Shown here one piece after another: positions 44,543 to 50,523 of a stretch of DNA of 50,523 bases. The number at the start of each line of letters is the position of its first letter. Position 1 is the stretch's first letter. The DNA comes from Hahella sp. CCB-MM4. Its GTDB lineage: Bacteria; Pseudomonadota; Gammaproteobacteria; Pseudomonadales; Oleiphilaceae. Below the pieces are notes generated by a model, which saw only the letters and a program-made list of their open reading frames with translations, had not been told where the DNA came from and did not search any database. The position numbers were made by a program, and so were the translations under genes. The DNA lies in NCBI RefSeq assembly GCF_002260525.1, contig NZ_MRYI01000027.1, positions 1 through 50,523 of the forward strand. The letters run 5' to 3'.

Positions 44543-45286
44543 ATGAAAACGATTCTTATTACTGGATGCTCATCCGGATTCGGCCTGGAAACCGCACGTC
44601 TCTTTCTTGATCGCGGATGGCAGGTGATTGCCACGATGCGCACACCACGAAATGATGTTCTACCGGAATCTGAACATCTGCGTATTCTGGCGCTTGATGT
44701 CACAGACCCGGAAAGCATTCGCAAGGCAGTCAATGCCGCAGGACCAATTGATGTCCTGGTCAACAATGCCGGTATCGGCATGCTGGGAGCTTTGGAAGGC
44801 ACTTCACAGGAAATCACCCGAGAGGTTTTTAAAACCAATACGATTGGTACGATCGCAATGACCCAGGCGGTGGTGCCTCATTTCAGGCAACAAAAGTCTG
44901 GCGTCATCGTGAATGTCACATCGAGCGTCACGTTGAAGCCGCTTCCACTGCTTTCCGTATACACGGCAAGTAAAGCAGCAATTAACGCATTCACTGAGTC
45001 TCTGGCTTTCGAACTTCAGCCATTTAACATTCGAGTGAATCTGGTGTTGCCGGGACGATCCCCGGAGACCCGCTTCGGCGAAAACGCTAGGCCTCGAATG
45101 CAGGATGCGTTTCCGGAGGCGTACGCGGATTTGACGCAGAAAGTATTTGCAGGTTGGGAAGACTCAACTGAAATTACTCAGGCGCAGGAAGTGGCCGAAG
45201 CTGTGTGGAGGGCCGTAAACGAACCGGCCAGCCCAGTTCGCATAGCTGCCGGAGCTGATGCTGTTGCGTTAGCCGAATCGCTTTAA
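44543..45286 (+). CDS. Short-chain dehydrogenase/reductase
   Basis: A 247-residue classical SDR. It has the cofactor motif TGCSSGFG, NNAG (VLVNNAGIG), the catalytic Ser in VTSSVT and YxxxK (YTASK), and a variable C-terminal substrate region. The Arg residues after beta 2 (MRTPRND) suggest NADPH preference. It probably reduces a carbonyl or quinone-like compound; the substrate cannot be read from sequence. It is divergent from the AraC-type gene, a regulator-reductase pair common in Proteobacteria. Confidence 0.9.
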   Translation: MKTILITGCSSGFGLETARLFLDRGWQVIATMRTPRNDVLPESEHLRILALDVTDPESIRKAVNAAGPIDVLVNNAGIGMLGALEGTSQEITREVFKTNTIGTIAMTQAVVPHFRQQKSGVIVNVTSSVTLKPLPLLSVYTASKAAINAFTESLAFELQPFNIRVNLVLPGRSPETRFGENARPRMQDAFPEAYADLTQKVFAGWEDSTEITQAQEVAEAVWRAVNEPASPVRIAAGADAVALAESL

Positions 45287-45321
45287 ACGGCGTTCATCGA
45301 CTTAATATAGTCAACTATGTC

Positions 45322-45347
45322 AATCGCCCTTTATCCCAAGGGCGATT
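45322..45347. terminator. Hairpin after the SDR gene
   Basis: AATCGCCCTT (45322-45331), loop TATCCC, AAGGGCGATT (45338-45347) is a perfect 10-base stem between the convergent SDR gene and the small membrane protein gene. It is likely a two-way terminator, though T-runs are short. Confidence 0.6.
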
Positions 45348-45388
45348 CATACTCAGGTACACTTAATTTCTACGATTTAAAGGTTGAT

Positions 45389-45589
45389 CTATTTCTGGCG
45401 GAACAGGCGGGCATATACAATCGTACTGATTAAAATCAATATACCAATCAAAGCGATAACCCTTACGGTACCTTCGCCCTCATCGCATTCAATTTGGCAG
45501 CCTACAATTCTAAGCAACAACCTGAGTACTGCAGAAAATATGGGATCTAAAAAATCTCCCAGGAGACTCGCAACTTCCAATTGAGACAC
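45389..45589 (-). CDS. Hypothetical small membrane protein
   Basis: A 66-residue protein with a C-terminal transmembrane helix (VIALIGILILISTIVYARLF) and an amphipathic N-terminal half containing a CxxxC pair (VGCQIECDEGEG). The GTG start at 45589 has AAGGA nine bases upstream. It is not a family I recognise. It follows another small membrane protein gene on the same strand by 18 bases, so the two are probably co-transcribed. Confidence 0.5.
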   Translation of the reverse strand: MSQLEVASLLGDFLDPIFSAVLRLLLRIVGCQIECDEGEGTVRVIALIGILILISTIVYARLFRQK

Positions 45590-45607
45590 TCTACAGGGTC
45601 CTTTTAT

Positions 45608-45907
45608 CTACCTACGATCATTTTCGGGCAAACTTGATGCACTACTTTTAAATATCAGATACATCTTGCCACACAATAGAACAACCCCTAGCAGCGCTGC
45701 AGCCCAGTTTTCGCCTTGTTCTTTAAACCATATCAATATGAGCACACCAGATACGCCAACTACTGTCTCTAGTGCATCCCTTCTTGAGATACGAACTTCT
45801 TGTTCCGCTCTAATTTGGCGGATAAAGAGAATTCTTACTAGAAAAAACAATACACCGACTGTAACGACGGCAATAAATGCTAAGAATATGATCGAGGATA
45901 TGTTCAT
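45608..45907 (-). CDS. Hypothetical small membrane protein, two helices
   Basis: About 99 residues with two transmembrane helices (IIFLAFIAVVTVGVLFFLVRI and, after a charged loop EQEVRISRRDA, VVGVSGVLILIWF and ALLGVVLLCGKMY). No known family. The ATG at 45907 is chosen to give a normal membrane start; a TTG/ATG pair at 45961/45958 would add another hydrophobic stretch. The 18-base gap to the next gene on the same strand suggests a two-gene unit. Confidence 0.5.
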   Translation of the reverse strand: MNISSIIFLAFIAVVTVGVLFFLVRILFIRQIRAEQEVRISRRDALETVVGVSGVLILIWFKEQGENWAAALLGVVLLCGKMYLIFKSSASSLPENDRR

Positions 45908-46014
45908 TGCTGCCCAGAATAATATGAAGCACAAACTTTTAATAGATATCAGAAGCATCAATACTCAGGAAAGCGAATATTGGCATGAAGAAGCACACTG
46001 ATTATATCGACCGT

Positions 46015-46782
46015 TTATTCATCCCAAACATACTGATGGATAATCTTATCAAAAGTACCATCCTGCTTTATTTTTTTTAGGCCCTGGTTAAAGTCTTCTG
46101 TTAATTTCACATAGTTGGGCTTCTTTTTGGAAAAAGCCACATACAGTTCATAGGTTTTGTAGGGCGGTTCAAGAATCTTTATTTGGGGGCGCTTGAAAAT
46201 ATTCGGATCAAGCTGGGTAACGTAATAGGAATAAACGATTCTTGGAAGTAAAACGGCATCAATTCTTTCCCTGGATAACATTCTCACGCCGTCAATCAGC
46301 CGATATACCTGCACCGTATTCAGTCCCGCAGCATTTAGCTCATCCGCTTCGAGAGAACCACGCAATACACCTATCGACAGTTTGCCCAGGTCACGTAGTT
46401 TTCCGGTATATGTAACAGCCCGATCTTTGAGAACAATAAACTCTTCCTTGACGTGTAATACAACATCAGGATAGGCCAGATACTTCTCCCGCTCTGCCTG
46501 CCGGTAAGCTACCATCACTCCATGAACCTTCCCTTCCCGGGCATCTCTTAATGCCCGGGTCCAAGGGCGAAAACTATATTGGACTTTGTAGTTTTCTCTC
46601 TTGAAAGCTTCGGTAACGATTTCTGAAAAGAACCCATAGTTGGCCAACTGTTCCCCTGCATAAGGTTCCCAGTCGGTCGAGGAAAGCTCGACAAGTTCCT
46701 CTGCCATTCCCTTTTGCAATGGGAAGAGGGAGAGAAAAAGAAGAAGAAAGTAGGAAACACCTTTCTGTAACCAACAGCCCAT
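46015..46782 (-). CDS. Family-3 extracellular solute-binding protein, stand-alone
   Basis: A 255-residue periplasmic protein. It has an N-terminal signal segment (YFLLLFLSLFPLQKGMAEE) and then the family-3 binding pattern WEPYAGEQLANYGFFSEIVTEAF...RPWTRALRDAREGKVHGVMV and a second lobe (LSIGVLRGSLEADEL; FNQGLKKIKQDGTFDKII). GGGAGG precedes the ATG. No permease or ATPase gene is adjacent, so it may sense a ligand or be an orphan rather than an ABC transport component. Such orphan family-3 proteins with a FF.EIV.EAF start are common in marine gammaproteobacteria. Confidence 0.82.
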   Translation of the reverse strand: MGCWLQKGVSYFLLLFLSLFPLQKGMAEELVELSSTDWEPYAGEQLANYGFFSEIVTEAFKRENYKVQYSFRPWTRALRDAREGKVHGVMVAYRQAEREKYLAYPDVVLHVKEEFIVLKDRAVTYTGKLRDLGKLSIGVLRGSLEADELNAAGLNTVQVYRLIDGVRMLSRERIDAVLLPRIVYSYYVTQLDPNIFKRPQIKILEPPYKTYELYVAFSKKKPNYVKLTEDFNQGLKKIKQDGTFDKIIHQYVWDE

Positions 46783-46983
46783 TCAACGCCTCCCGATGAA
46801 AGCTCACATCACTCCGGGGCAATAAAATGGATATATCCCTTTATCAACATCAGGTTAGCCCATTCTCGAATCACCGTTATTCAACTACCGAAAAAAGAGG
46901 CTTTCCATGAATATTAGTACTATAAAAGAAGTTTTGGCAAAGTCTGTTCTTATTGAGTACTTGTGGAGTCAAACCCGGACAAC

Positions 46984-47508
46984 TCATATCGCTTTCTTCA
47001 TTTTCTCCACTAACTTTATACAGGACTTGCAAAGCAATATTTGAATATCCTCTTTATCAAATACGGGCCGAAACCGAAAGAACGCCCGCAAAGACATCAT
47101 CTTGCGCCAATACTCCCCCCACTTCATTTTCTCCTTTGAAGTGAATACCGCTAATGTTTTCCCGCTAGTTAATTTATAGAGTCTGGCCCTAACCTCGACT
47201 TTAGGCCTCCAAAACCAAAATAGTGGAATTTCGTGTAGACCAATATCCACAATGTCGCCGGACTGATATTTAACAACAGCAACGTCAACCACCAAGTCAG
47301 TTTTCTTCGGGTCATCAACATTATTGGCCAACGGTAACTGAAAGATATCCGTGATCACTTCATTCAAGGCTTCGCCAAGATTCTCCTGATGGAAAAAGCC
47401 CCATTCGTCGATATCTTTGAAACTATTCCTTGGCACAACAAGTATGTTGCCAAGAAAGACCCGGGGTTTTTCTTTTTTAAACCATTCTTTAAACACCATC
47501 ACAACCAC
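46984..47508 (-). CDS. Hypothetical protein
   Basis: A 174-residue protein that I do not recognise. Its middle (VVPRNSFKDIDEWGF...LGEALNEVITDIFQLPL) followed by a beta-rich stretch with DLVVDVAVVKYQSGDIVDIGL resembles the layout of envelope accessory proteins that form a mixed alpha/beta fold, but no signal peptide or lipobox is visible, so this is only a loose likeness. The GTG start (47508) and an in-frame ATG at 47499 are both possible. It is basic at the ends and sits in a series of same-strand unknowns. Confidence 0.5.
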   Translation of the reverse strand: MVVMVFKEWFKKEKPRVFLGNILVVPRNSFKDIDEWGFFHQENLGEALNEVITDIFQLPLANNVDDPKKTDLVVDVAVVKYQSGDIVDIGLHEIPLFWFWRPKVEVRARLYKLTSGKTLAVFTSKEKMKWGEYWRKMMSLRAFFRFRPVFDKEDIQILLCKSCIKLVEKMKKAI

Positions 47509-47577
47509 TACAGACTTCGGGCTTTCACAAAAATAGGTCCGCCTGCTTGATCAAATATTTCCAGCTTCAAGCACTCT

Positions 47578-48066
47578 TCAACTATCTAGCAACGCTTCCA
47601 TTTCCTGCCATAATTTTTCACATAGACCGGATCTGTATGCCGCCTTTCTAAATATGGAGTGCTCACTTTCATACATGGTCAGCAGTTCATTATTTTCGTG
47701 ATCGGTGCAAGCCCTAATATTCGCTAATCGGTCTGCCGCTTTAACAATCAGTGCCAGCTCAAGCTCACCCGAAACCTTTGACATTTTTTCGTAAGTCTTT
47801 CGCTTCCTTTCCTGGCGATTTTGCCCAGGCTCATCTGTCAGGATACCCACGCATTTAGATACTAAAGAACCAAACTCCATTTCTATCTCGTCCAGCGTTG
47901 TGTCGGTGTCTTCGACGACATCATGCAGGTAAGCAACGACCGTTGCCGTGTCTCCGTATTGAGAGGCGTACTTAGCCACCTGATCCAGATGAACAGAATA
48001 CGGAAACGCCCCATATTGCTGCTCCCCATGACAACGAATGGCAAACTCTCTAGCCTTATCAATCAT
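47578..48066 (-). CDS. Stand-alone HD-domain hydrolase, RelA/SpoT-hydrolase-like
   Basis: A 162-residue protein with the HD phosphohydrolase layout of the SpoT hydrolase half: H in MIDKAREFAIRCHGEQ, PYSVHLDQVA, the metal motif YLHDVVEDTD and the later KAADRLANIRAC, close to the SpoT KLADRLHNMR element. There is no synthetase, TGS or ACT domain, so it is a small single-domain enzyme like MESH1-type (p)ppGpp hydrolases; related HD proteins act on other nucleotides. AGGAGG precedes the ATG at 48066 by four bases; the open frame extends upstream without a better site. The next upstream gene (48113) is also on this strand. Confidence 0.8.
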   Translation of the reverse strand: MIDKAREFAIRCHGEQQYGAFPYSVHLDQVAKYASQYGDTATVVAYLHDVVEDTDTTLDEIEMEFGSLVSKCVGILTDEPGQNRQERKRKTYEKMSKVSGELELALIVKAADRLANIRACTDHENNELLTMYESEHSIFRKAAYRSGLCEKLWQEMEALLDS

Positions 48067-48112
48067 ATGACCTCCTTCCACTACTGACATATGAAAAGAT
48101 TCATTACCGCAA

Positions 48113-48379
48113 TTATGATCTTCTTTTACGCTTAGGATCACGATCGCCTGACGAGACAACCCACGTCCACACACCGACAGCAATCACCCCACTCCAGAAG
48201 AACAGGTTCAGAACCAATATACCGACAAAGAGAAACGGACTGTTTTCATAGGCGATGCCAAAGTTTGAATATGATCGGGGCCCGTCAATTGTCAGATCCC
48301 AGGCATCCCAGATAACCGATGCTAATGCGATTACTCCGACGAGAATAATAAACAAGGAAAATCTTACTGCATTTTTCAT
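48113..48379 (-). CDS. Hypothetical two-helix membrane protein
   Basis: An 88-residue protein with two transmembrane helices (FSLFIILVGVIALASVIW and FLFVGILVLNLFFWSGVIAVGVW), an intervening loop (DGPRSYSNFGIAYENS) and a strongly basic end (RDPKRKRRS) that should face the cytosol. It is of no recognised family. The ATG at 48379 is preceded in frame by a GTG at 48382. It lies 46 bases upstream of the HD-domain gene on the same strand. Confidence 0.55.
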   Translation of the reverse strand: MKNAVRFSLFIILVGVIALASVIWDAWDLTIDGPRSYSNFGIAYENSPFLFVGILVLNLFFWSGVIAVGVWTWVVSSGDRDPKRKRRS

Positions 48380-48420
48380 CACTGCTTGCCGAATTATTGA
48401 CCGATGGGTAACTCTTTAGT

Positions 48421-48478
48421 CCCTGGGGTAAATCTAGATCTCTGGGGTAAATCCAAGCCTCGGGGGGTAAATCTATAG
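48421..48478. repeat. Three imperfect 19-20 bp tandem repeats
   Basis: Three units at 48421-48439, 48440-48458 and 48459-48478 each contain GGGGTAAATC preceded by a C/T-rich base run (CTCTGG, CTCGGG) and followed by a variable eight-base end. They sit just upstream of the two-helix membrane protein and downstream of the Sel1 gene. They could be regulator sites or slippage repeats. Confidence 0.6.
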
Positions 48479-48525
48479 TCTCGGAGACAACGCCTATCAG
48501 AATTTTTGCGGCTTCCTTTGGGGTC

Positions 48526-49197
48526 TCACTCGCAATAGACGGGTTGATCTTCACAGATAAATTCAATTCCATATTTGGCATCAGAAATCCCTTGATCGCT
48601 GGCCAGTCGATACCACTTCACTGCCTCTTTCAGATCTTTGGTAGCAAAGTCACCATTTTCATATATCCGTCCAAGCGCCAGCTGTGCATAAGCATGCCCA
48701 TTCTCCGCAGACTTTTTATATAGTTGAACTGCCCTGACAGGGTCTTTCTGAACACCATCTCCACGTTCGTATATCCGTGCCAGTTCATAGAGTCCTGTCG
48801 GATTATCCTTCTCTGCCGAAGCCTGATACCACTCGAGGGCTTTCGCGCGATTTCTCTCTACCCCATAACCATAGGTATACAACCTTGCCAACCTACTCAT
48901 TGCCTCAGCATGTCCCAGGTCAGCTGATTTCCTGTACCACTTTGCCGCCTCTGCCCAGTTCAGCTTTACCCCGGAACCACTCTCATACAATGCACCAATT
49001 AGAAATTGCAACCTGGCATCGCCTTTTTCCGCCTGGGCTAACAACACCCTGAATGACTTCTCGTAATCTCCCGCATCATAAGCAAACCGCGCCCGATTGT
49101 AGGCTTTCAACAATTCATAATCTGGAGATTTGGTTGCGCAGGCGGCAAGAGTGGCACTCAGTATTACAACAGCAAATAGTTTCAAATCCGGCTCCAT
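48526..49197 (-). CDS. Sel1-repeat lipoprotein
   Basis: A protein of about 220 residues. It has a lipoprotein signal (LFAVVILSATLAAC) and four to five Sel1 repeats, each with the pattern A...lG.lYe.G.GV..d...A..wY..AA..G. Examples are FLIGALYESGSGVKLNWAEA, RLYTYGYGVERNRAKALE and LYELARIYERGDGVQKDP. Such proteins act as scaffolds in the periplasm. The ATG at 49197 lies before the signal; a TTG four codons in with GGAG upstream would give a more standard MKLFAVV-type start. No partner is visible nearby. Confidence 0.85.
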   Translation of the reverse strand: MEPDLKLFAVVILSATLAACATKSPDYELLKAYNRARFAYDAGDYEKSFRVLLAQAEKGDARLQFLIGALYESGSGVKLNWAEAAKWYRKSADLGHAEAMSRLARLYTYGYGVERNRAKALEWYQASAEKDNPTGLYELARIYERGDGVQKDPVRAVQLYKKSAENGHAYAQLALGRIYENGDFATKDLKEAVKWYRLASDQGISDAKYGIEFICEDQPVYCE

Positions 49198-49261
49198 CCG
49201 TTTAGACGTTTTTTAGACCGCTAATATTGTTTGGTTCAAATGACCGAATTTAGCCAGACAT

Positions 49262-49294
49262 AAAAAAGCACCTGACAAGATTATGACAGGCGCT
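49262..49294 (-). terminator. Terminator after the 180-residue hypothetical gene
   Basis: On the minus strand, AGCGCCTG (49287-49294) pairs with CAGGTGCT (49267-49274) with one G-T wobble, followed by TTTTTTAT. It lies just past the hypothetical gene that ends at 49343 and just upstream of the Sel1 gene. Confidence 0.75.
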
Positions 49295-49342
49295 CATTGA
49301 CTATAATGGCCAGCCCATTCAGGCGGCCAATTCTAAAGCTTT

Positions 49343-49885
49343 CTAGGACGGATAAGGAAGACAAAAAGTGATAGCAAGTTCCGCATGTATTTCCACATGG
49401 CGGGTGAACATGGGTAACGCGGGATTGCCTGCGGCTTGGTAAGCATCAATGATTTGCTGCTTTGTCCAAACCATAGTGGGGTTATCCCCCATATTCTTGT
49501 TGGACGGACGAACCCGGCCATCAGGGAAAATCCATAACCAGGCAAGACGGCGACCGTCAACCGTACGACGACCTTTATCAACGCAAAAATGCTCGTTCTG
49601 GTTTCGACGCCCCATAAGTCCAGTCTTGGGCAAAGGGCAATAGGTACCAAATCGCGCCCTGTTGTCGACGAAATTGACTAAATCGTCCAGATTAATCAGG
49701 TCCATATTTGCTTCATACCCCAGCGTCTGATTCACCTCACTCATCGGTACCGCCAATCCACCGCGAGTGCAGCTTCTTGGACTTGACGCCTGAATATTAT
49801 TCGATGGCGCGTGCCTCACATAGGGATAGTTCACCTGGCACAGACCACTGTGCCTGGCATTGGGCTTTGTGCTGCTACATGTCAT
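49343..49885 (-). CDS. Hypothetical protein with repeated cysteines
   Basis: A 180-residue protein that I do not recognise. It has Cys at several positions in the first third (MTCSSTKPNARH; LCQVNYPYV; PRSCTRGG) and again in TYCPLPKTGLMGRRNQNEHFCVD, then a Trp-rich WLWIFPDGRVRPSNKNMGDN and WTKQQIIDAYQAAGNP. No signal peptide or membrane segment is present. An AAAGGT lies seven bases before the ATG, and a strong terminator follows its stop. The cysteines could form a metal or disulphide site. Confidence 0.6.
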   Translation of the reverse strand: MTCSSTKPNARHSGLCQVNYPYVRHAPSNNIQASSPRSCTRGGLAVPMSEVNQTLGYEANMDLINLDDLVNFVDNRARFGTYCPLPKTGLMGRRNQNEHFCVDKGRRTVDGRRLAWLWIFPDGRVRPSNKNMGDNPTMVWTKQQIIDAYQAAGNPALPMFTRHVEIHAELAITFCLPYPS

Positions 49886-50087
49886 GTCGTTTACCTTTTT
49901 GTTGTTTGATGTTCCATTCGATCTTTCACCGCTAAACCAGCGGCTATATGGTTACGCGACAGCAAAAACGAAAACTCTTTACTAAAGAAATGGACATAAC
50001 AGGAAGGCAAACCGCCAGACTGATAGTCCGTTATCAGGTCATGGCACAGATACAGATTATATCCTTGGATGTGGTTGTTTATTTCTA

Positions 50088-50264
50088 CTAACTATCCGAG
50101 CGAAACACACAGCTCTTGGTGTAGTCTGCCATTTCGTTAGCTGTCCAATCTCCTTTTGGTTTTTCCTCCATGTCCTCACACCAGGCTTTGCTACCTACTT
50201 CGGGAGAGCAGCCATTGAGAAATATCAATGTAGCCAGCAGGCTAAGGCATAGGGTCTTTTTCAT
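50088..50264 (-). CDS. DUF3012 small lipoprotein
   Basis: A 58-residue lipoprotein: signal MKKTLCLSLLATLIFL, lipobox NGC, then CSPEVGSKAWCEDMEEKPKGD and WTANEMADYTKSCVFRSDS. The block CSPEVGS.AWC..M..KPKGDWT.NE..DY...C is the complete DUF3012 signature. The two further cysteines are spaced for a disulphide. Function is unknown. AGGA precedes the ATG by nine bases. The gene stands alone in a stretch otherwise free of genes (about 49886-50461). Confidence 0.88.
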   Translation of the reverse strand: MKKTLCLSLLATLIFLNGCSPEVGSKAWCEDMEEKPKGDWTANEMADYTKSCVFRSDS

Positions 50265-50461
50265 TCTTGAATCCTGAGAGTATCATTTGGGTTAGAAAAT
50301 AACTTTGCTGAATCCCCTCGAACCTTAACCAGGGAACCTAGCGATTTTTATCTTCTCATAGATTTCCATTGGAAACGAATAACCCCAACACTCTTTATAT
50401 GTAGAAGTTCAGATCTGATCTGACAGTGACCGGTTTTTAGGAGGTGTCTGTCAGGTCAAGT

Positions 50462-50523
50462 TCAGCCTATGAACTTTTCCTTCCAGATTCGCTGCCCTTC
50501 CTCCAGGGTCGCCATGGGGGTTC
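50462..50523 (-). pseudogene. Partial transposase C-terminus at the window edge, IS481-like
   Basis: The last bases of the window, read on the minus strand, end a frame with TPMATLEEGQRIWKEKFIG and a TGA stop (50462-50464). The segment TPM.TL..G..IW.EKFI is the C-terminal end seen in IS481-family transposases (after a THQGK-type motif that would lie outside the window). The bases past the stop (GACCTGACAGACACCTCC region, about 50440-50461) could be the inverted repeat of the element. Only 20 codons are visible, so the family and intactness are uncertain. Confidence 0.45.

Noticed and set aside
46908-47045. 45-residue plus-strand frame (MNISTIKEVLAKSVLIEYLW...)
   Set aside because: Starts in the gap but runs into the 3' end of the opposite-strand gene and has only a weak ribosome site. 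It could be a decayed fragment, but the evidence is too thin to call.
48285-48581. 98-residue minus-strand frame spanning the tandem repeats
   Set aside because: Overlaps both the Sel1 gene end and the membrane protein start, and its sequence across the repeats looks non-coding.
1-50523. CRISPR arrays, tRNA genes, prophage modules
   Set aside because: No regularly spaced repeats, no tRNA-like cloverleaf with a T-loop sequence, and no phage structural genes were found on either strand.

Overview
The window is chromosomal DNA from a gammaproteobacterium. Three things point there: the gene set (single-chain PurL of about 1300 residues, PurT, MltF, RecX, Prc), the RNA-operon leader style, and moderate GC near 50%. 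Marine or oligotrophic lineages of the Oceanospirillales or Cellvibrionales type fit best, but the genus cannot be resolved from sequence alone. The window begins in the leader of an rRNA operon: tandem promoters and a boxA lie on the minus strand and fire leftward out of the window. It ends inside what looks like the 3' end of an IS481-type transposase gene.

Layout. 0-8.5 kb is mostly minus-strand housekeeping: a NudL-type NUDIX hydrolase, gamma carbonic anhydrase, a small DUF1289 protein and purT in one run; then a zinc-ribbon NUDIX protein, a short NIF3/YqfO-type protein and purL. 8.5-14.3 kb holds mltF, recX, a 937-residue DUF349 coiled-coil protein and a ComFB-like protein. 14.6-18.1 kb is a two-gene beta-oxidation unit (thiolase, then hydratase/dehydrogenase). 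18.5-21.6 kb is the Prc protease with a downstream helix-turn-helix protein.

22.3-30.7 kb is the most unusual block. A LuxR-type response regulator and a membrane hybrid histidine kinase sit tail to tail. Divergent from the kinase is a protein of about 1870 residues that joins a cholesterol-oxidase-like GMC oxidoreductase, an alpha/beta hydrolase with a cysteine nucleophile, and a PhoD-like phosphatase.

31.2-41.4 kb is a nearly uninterrupted plus-strand purine-catabolism cluster: xdhA, xdhB, allB, alc, uraD, uraH, allA, guaD and puuD. Together they take guanine or xanthine through urate, hydroxyisourate, OHCU, allantoin, allantoate and ureidoglycolate to glyoxylate plus urea. A tandem pair of palindromes overlapping a likely promoter precedes xdhA and is the natural site of a pathway repressor. 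No xdhC, purine transporter, urease or dedicated regulator is visible in the window.

41.5-50.5 kb looks like accessory DNA. It holds a second-type RsgA GTPase preceded by a 12-codon leader ORF and mutually exclusive hairpins, a divergent AraC/SDR pair, and a minus-strand series of small membrane proteins, a lone family-3 solute-binding protein, an RSH-like HD hydrolase, a Sel1-repeat lipoprotein, a DUF3012 lipoprotein, unknowns, and the IS fragment. The strongest leads are the three-enzyme fusion with its two-component system and the leader peptide/attenuator-like region ahead of rsgA.
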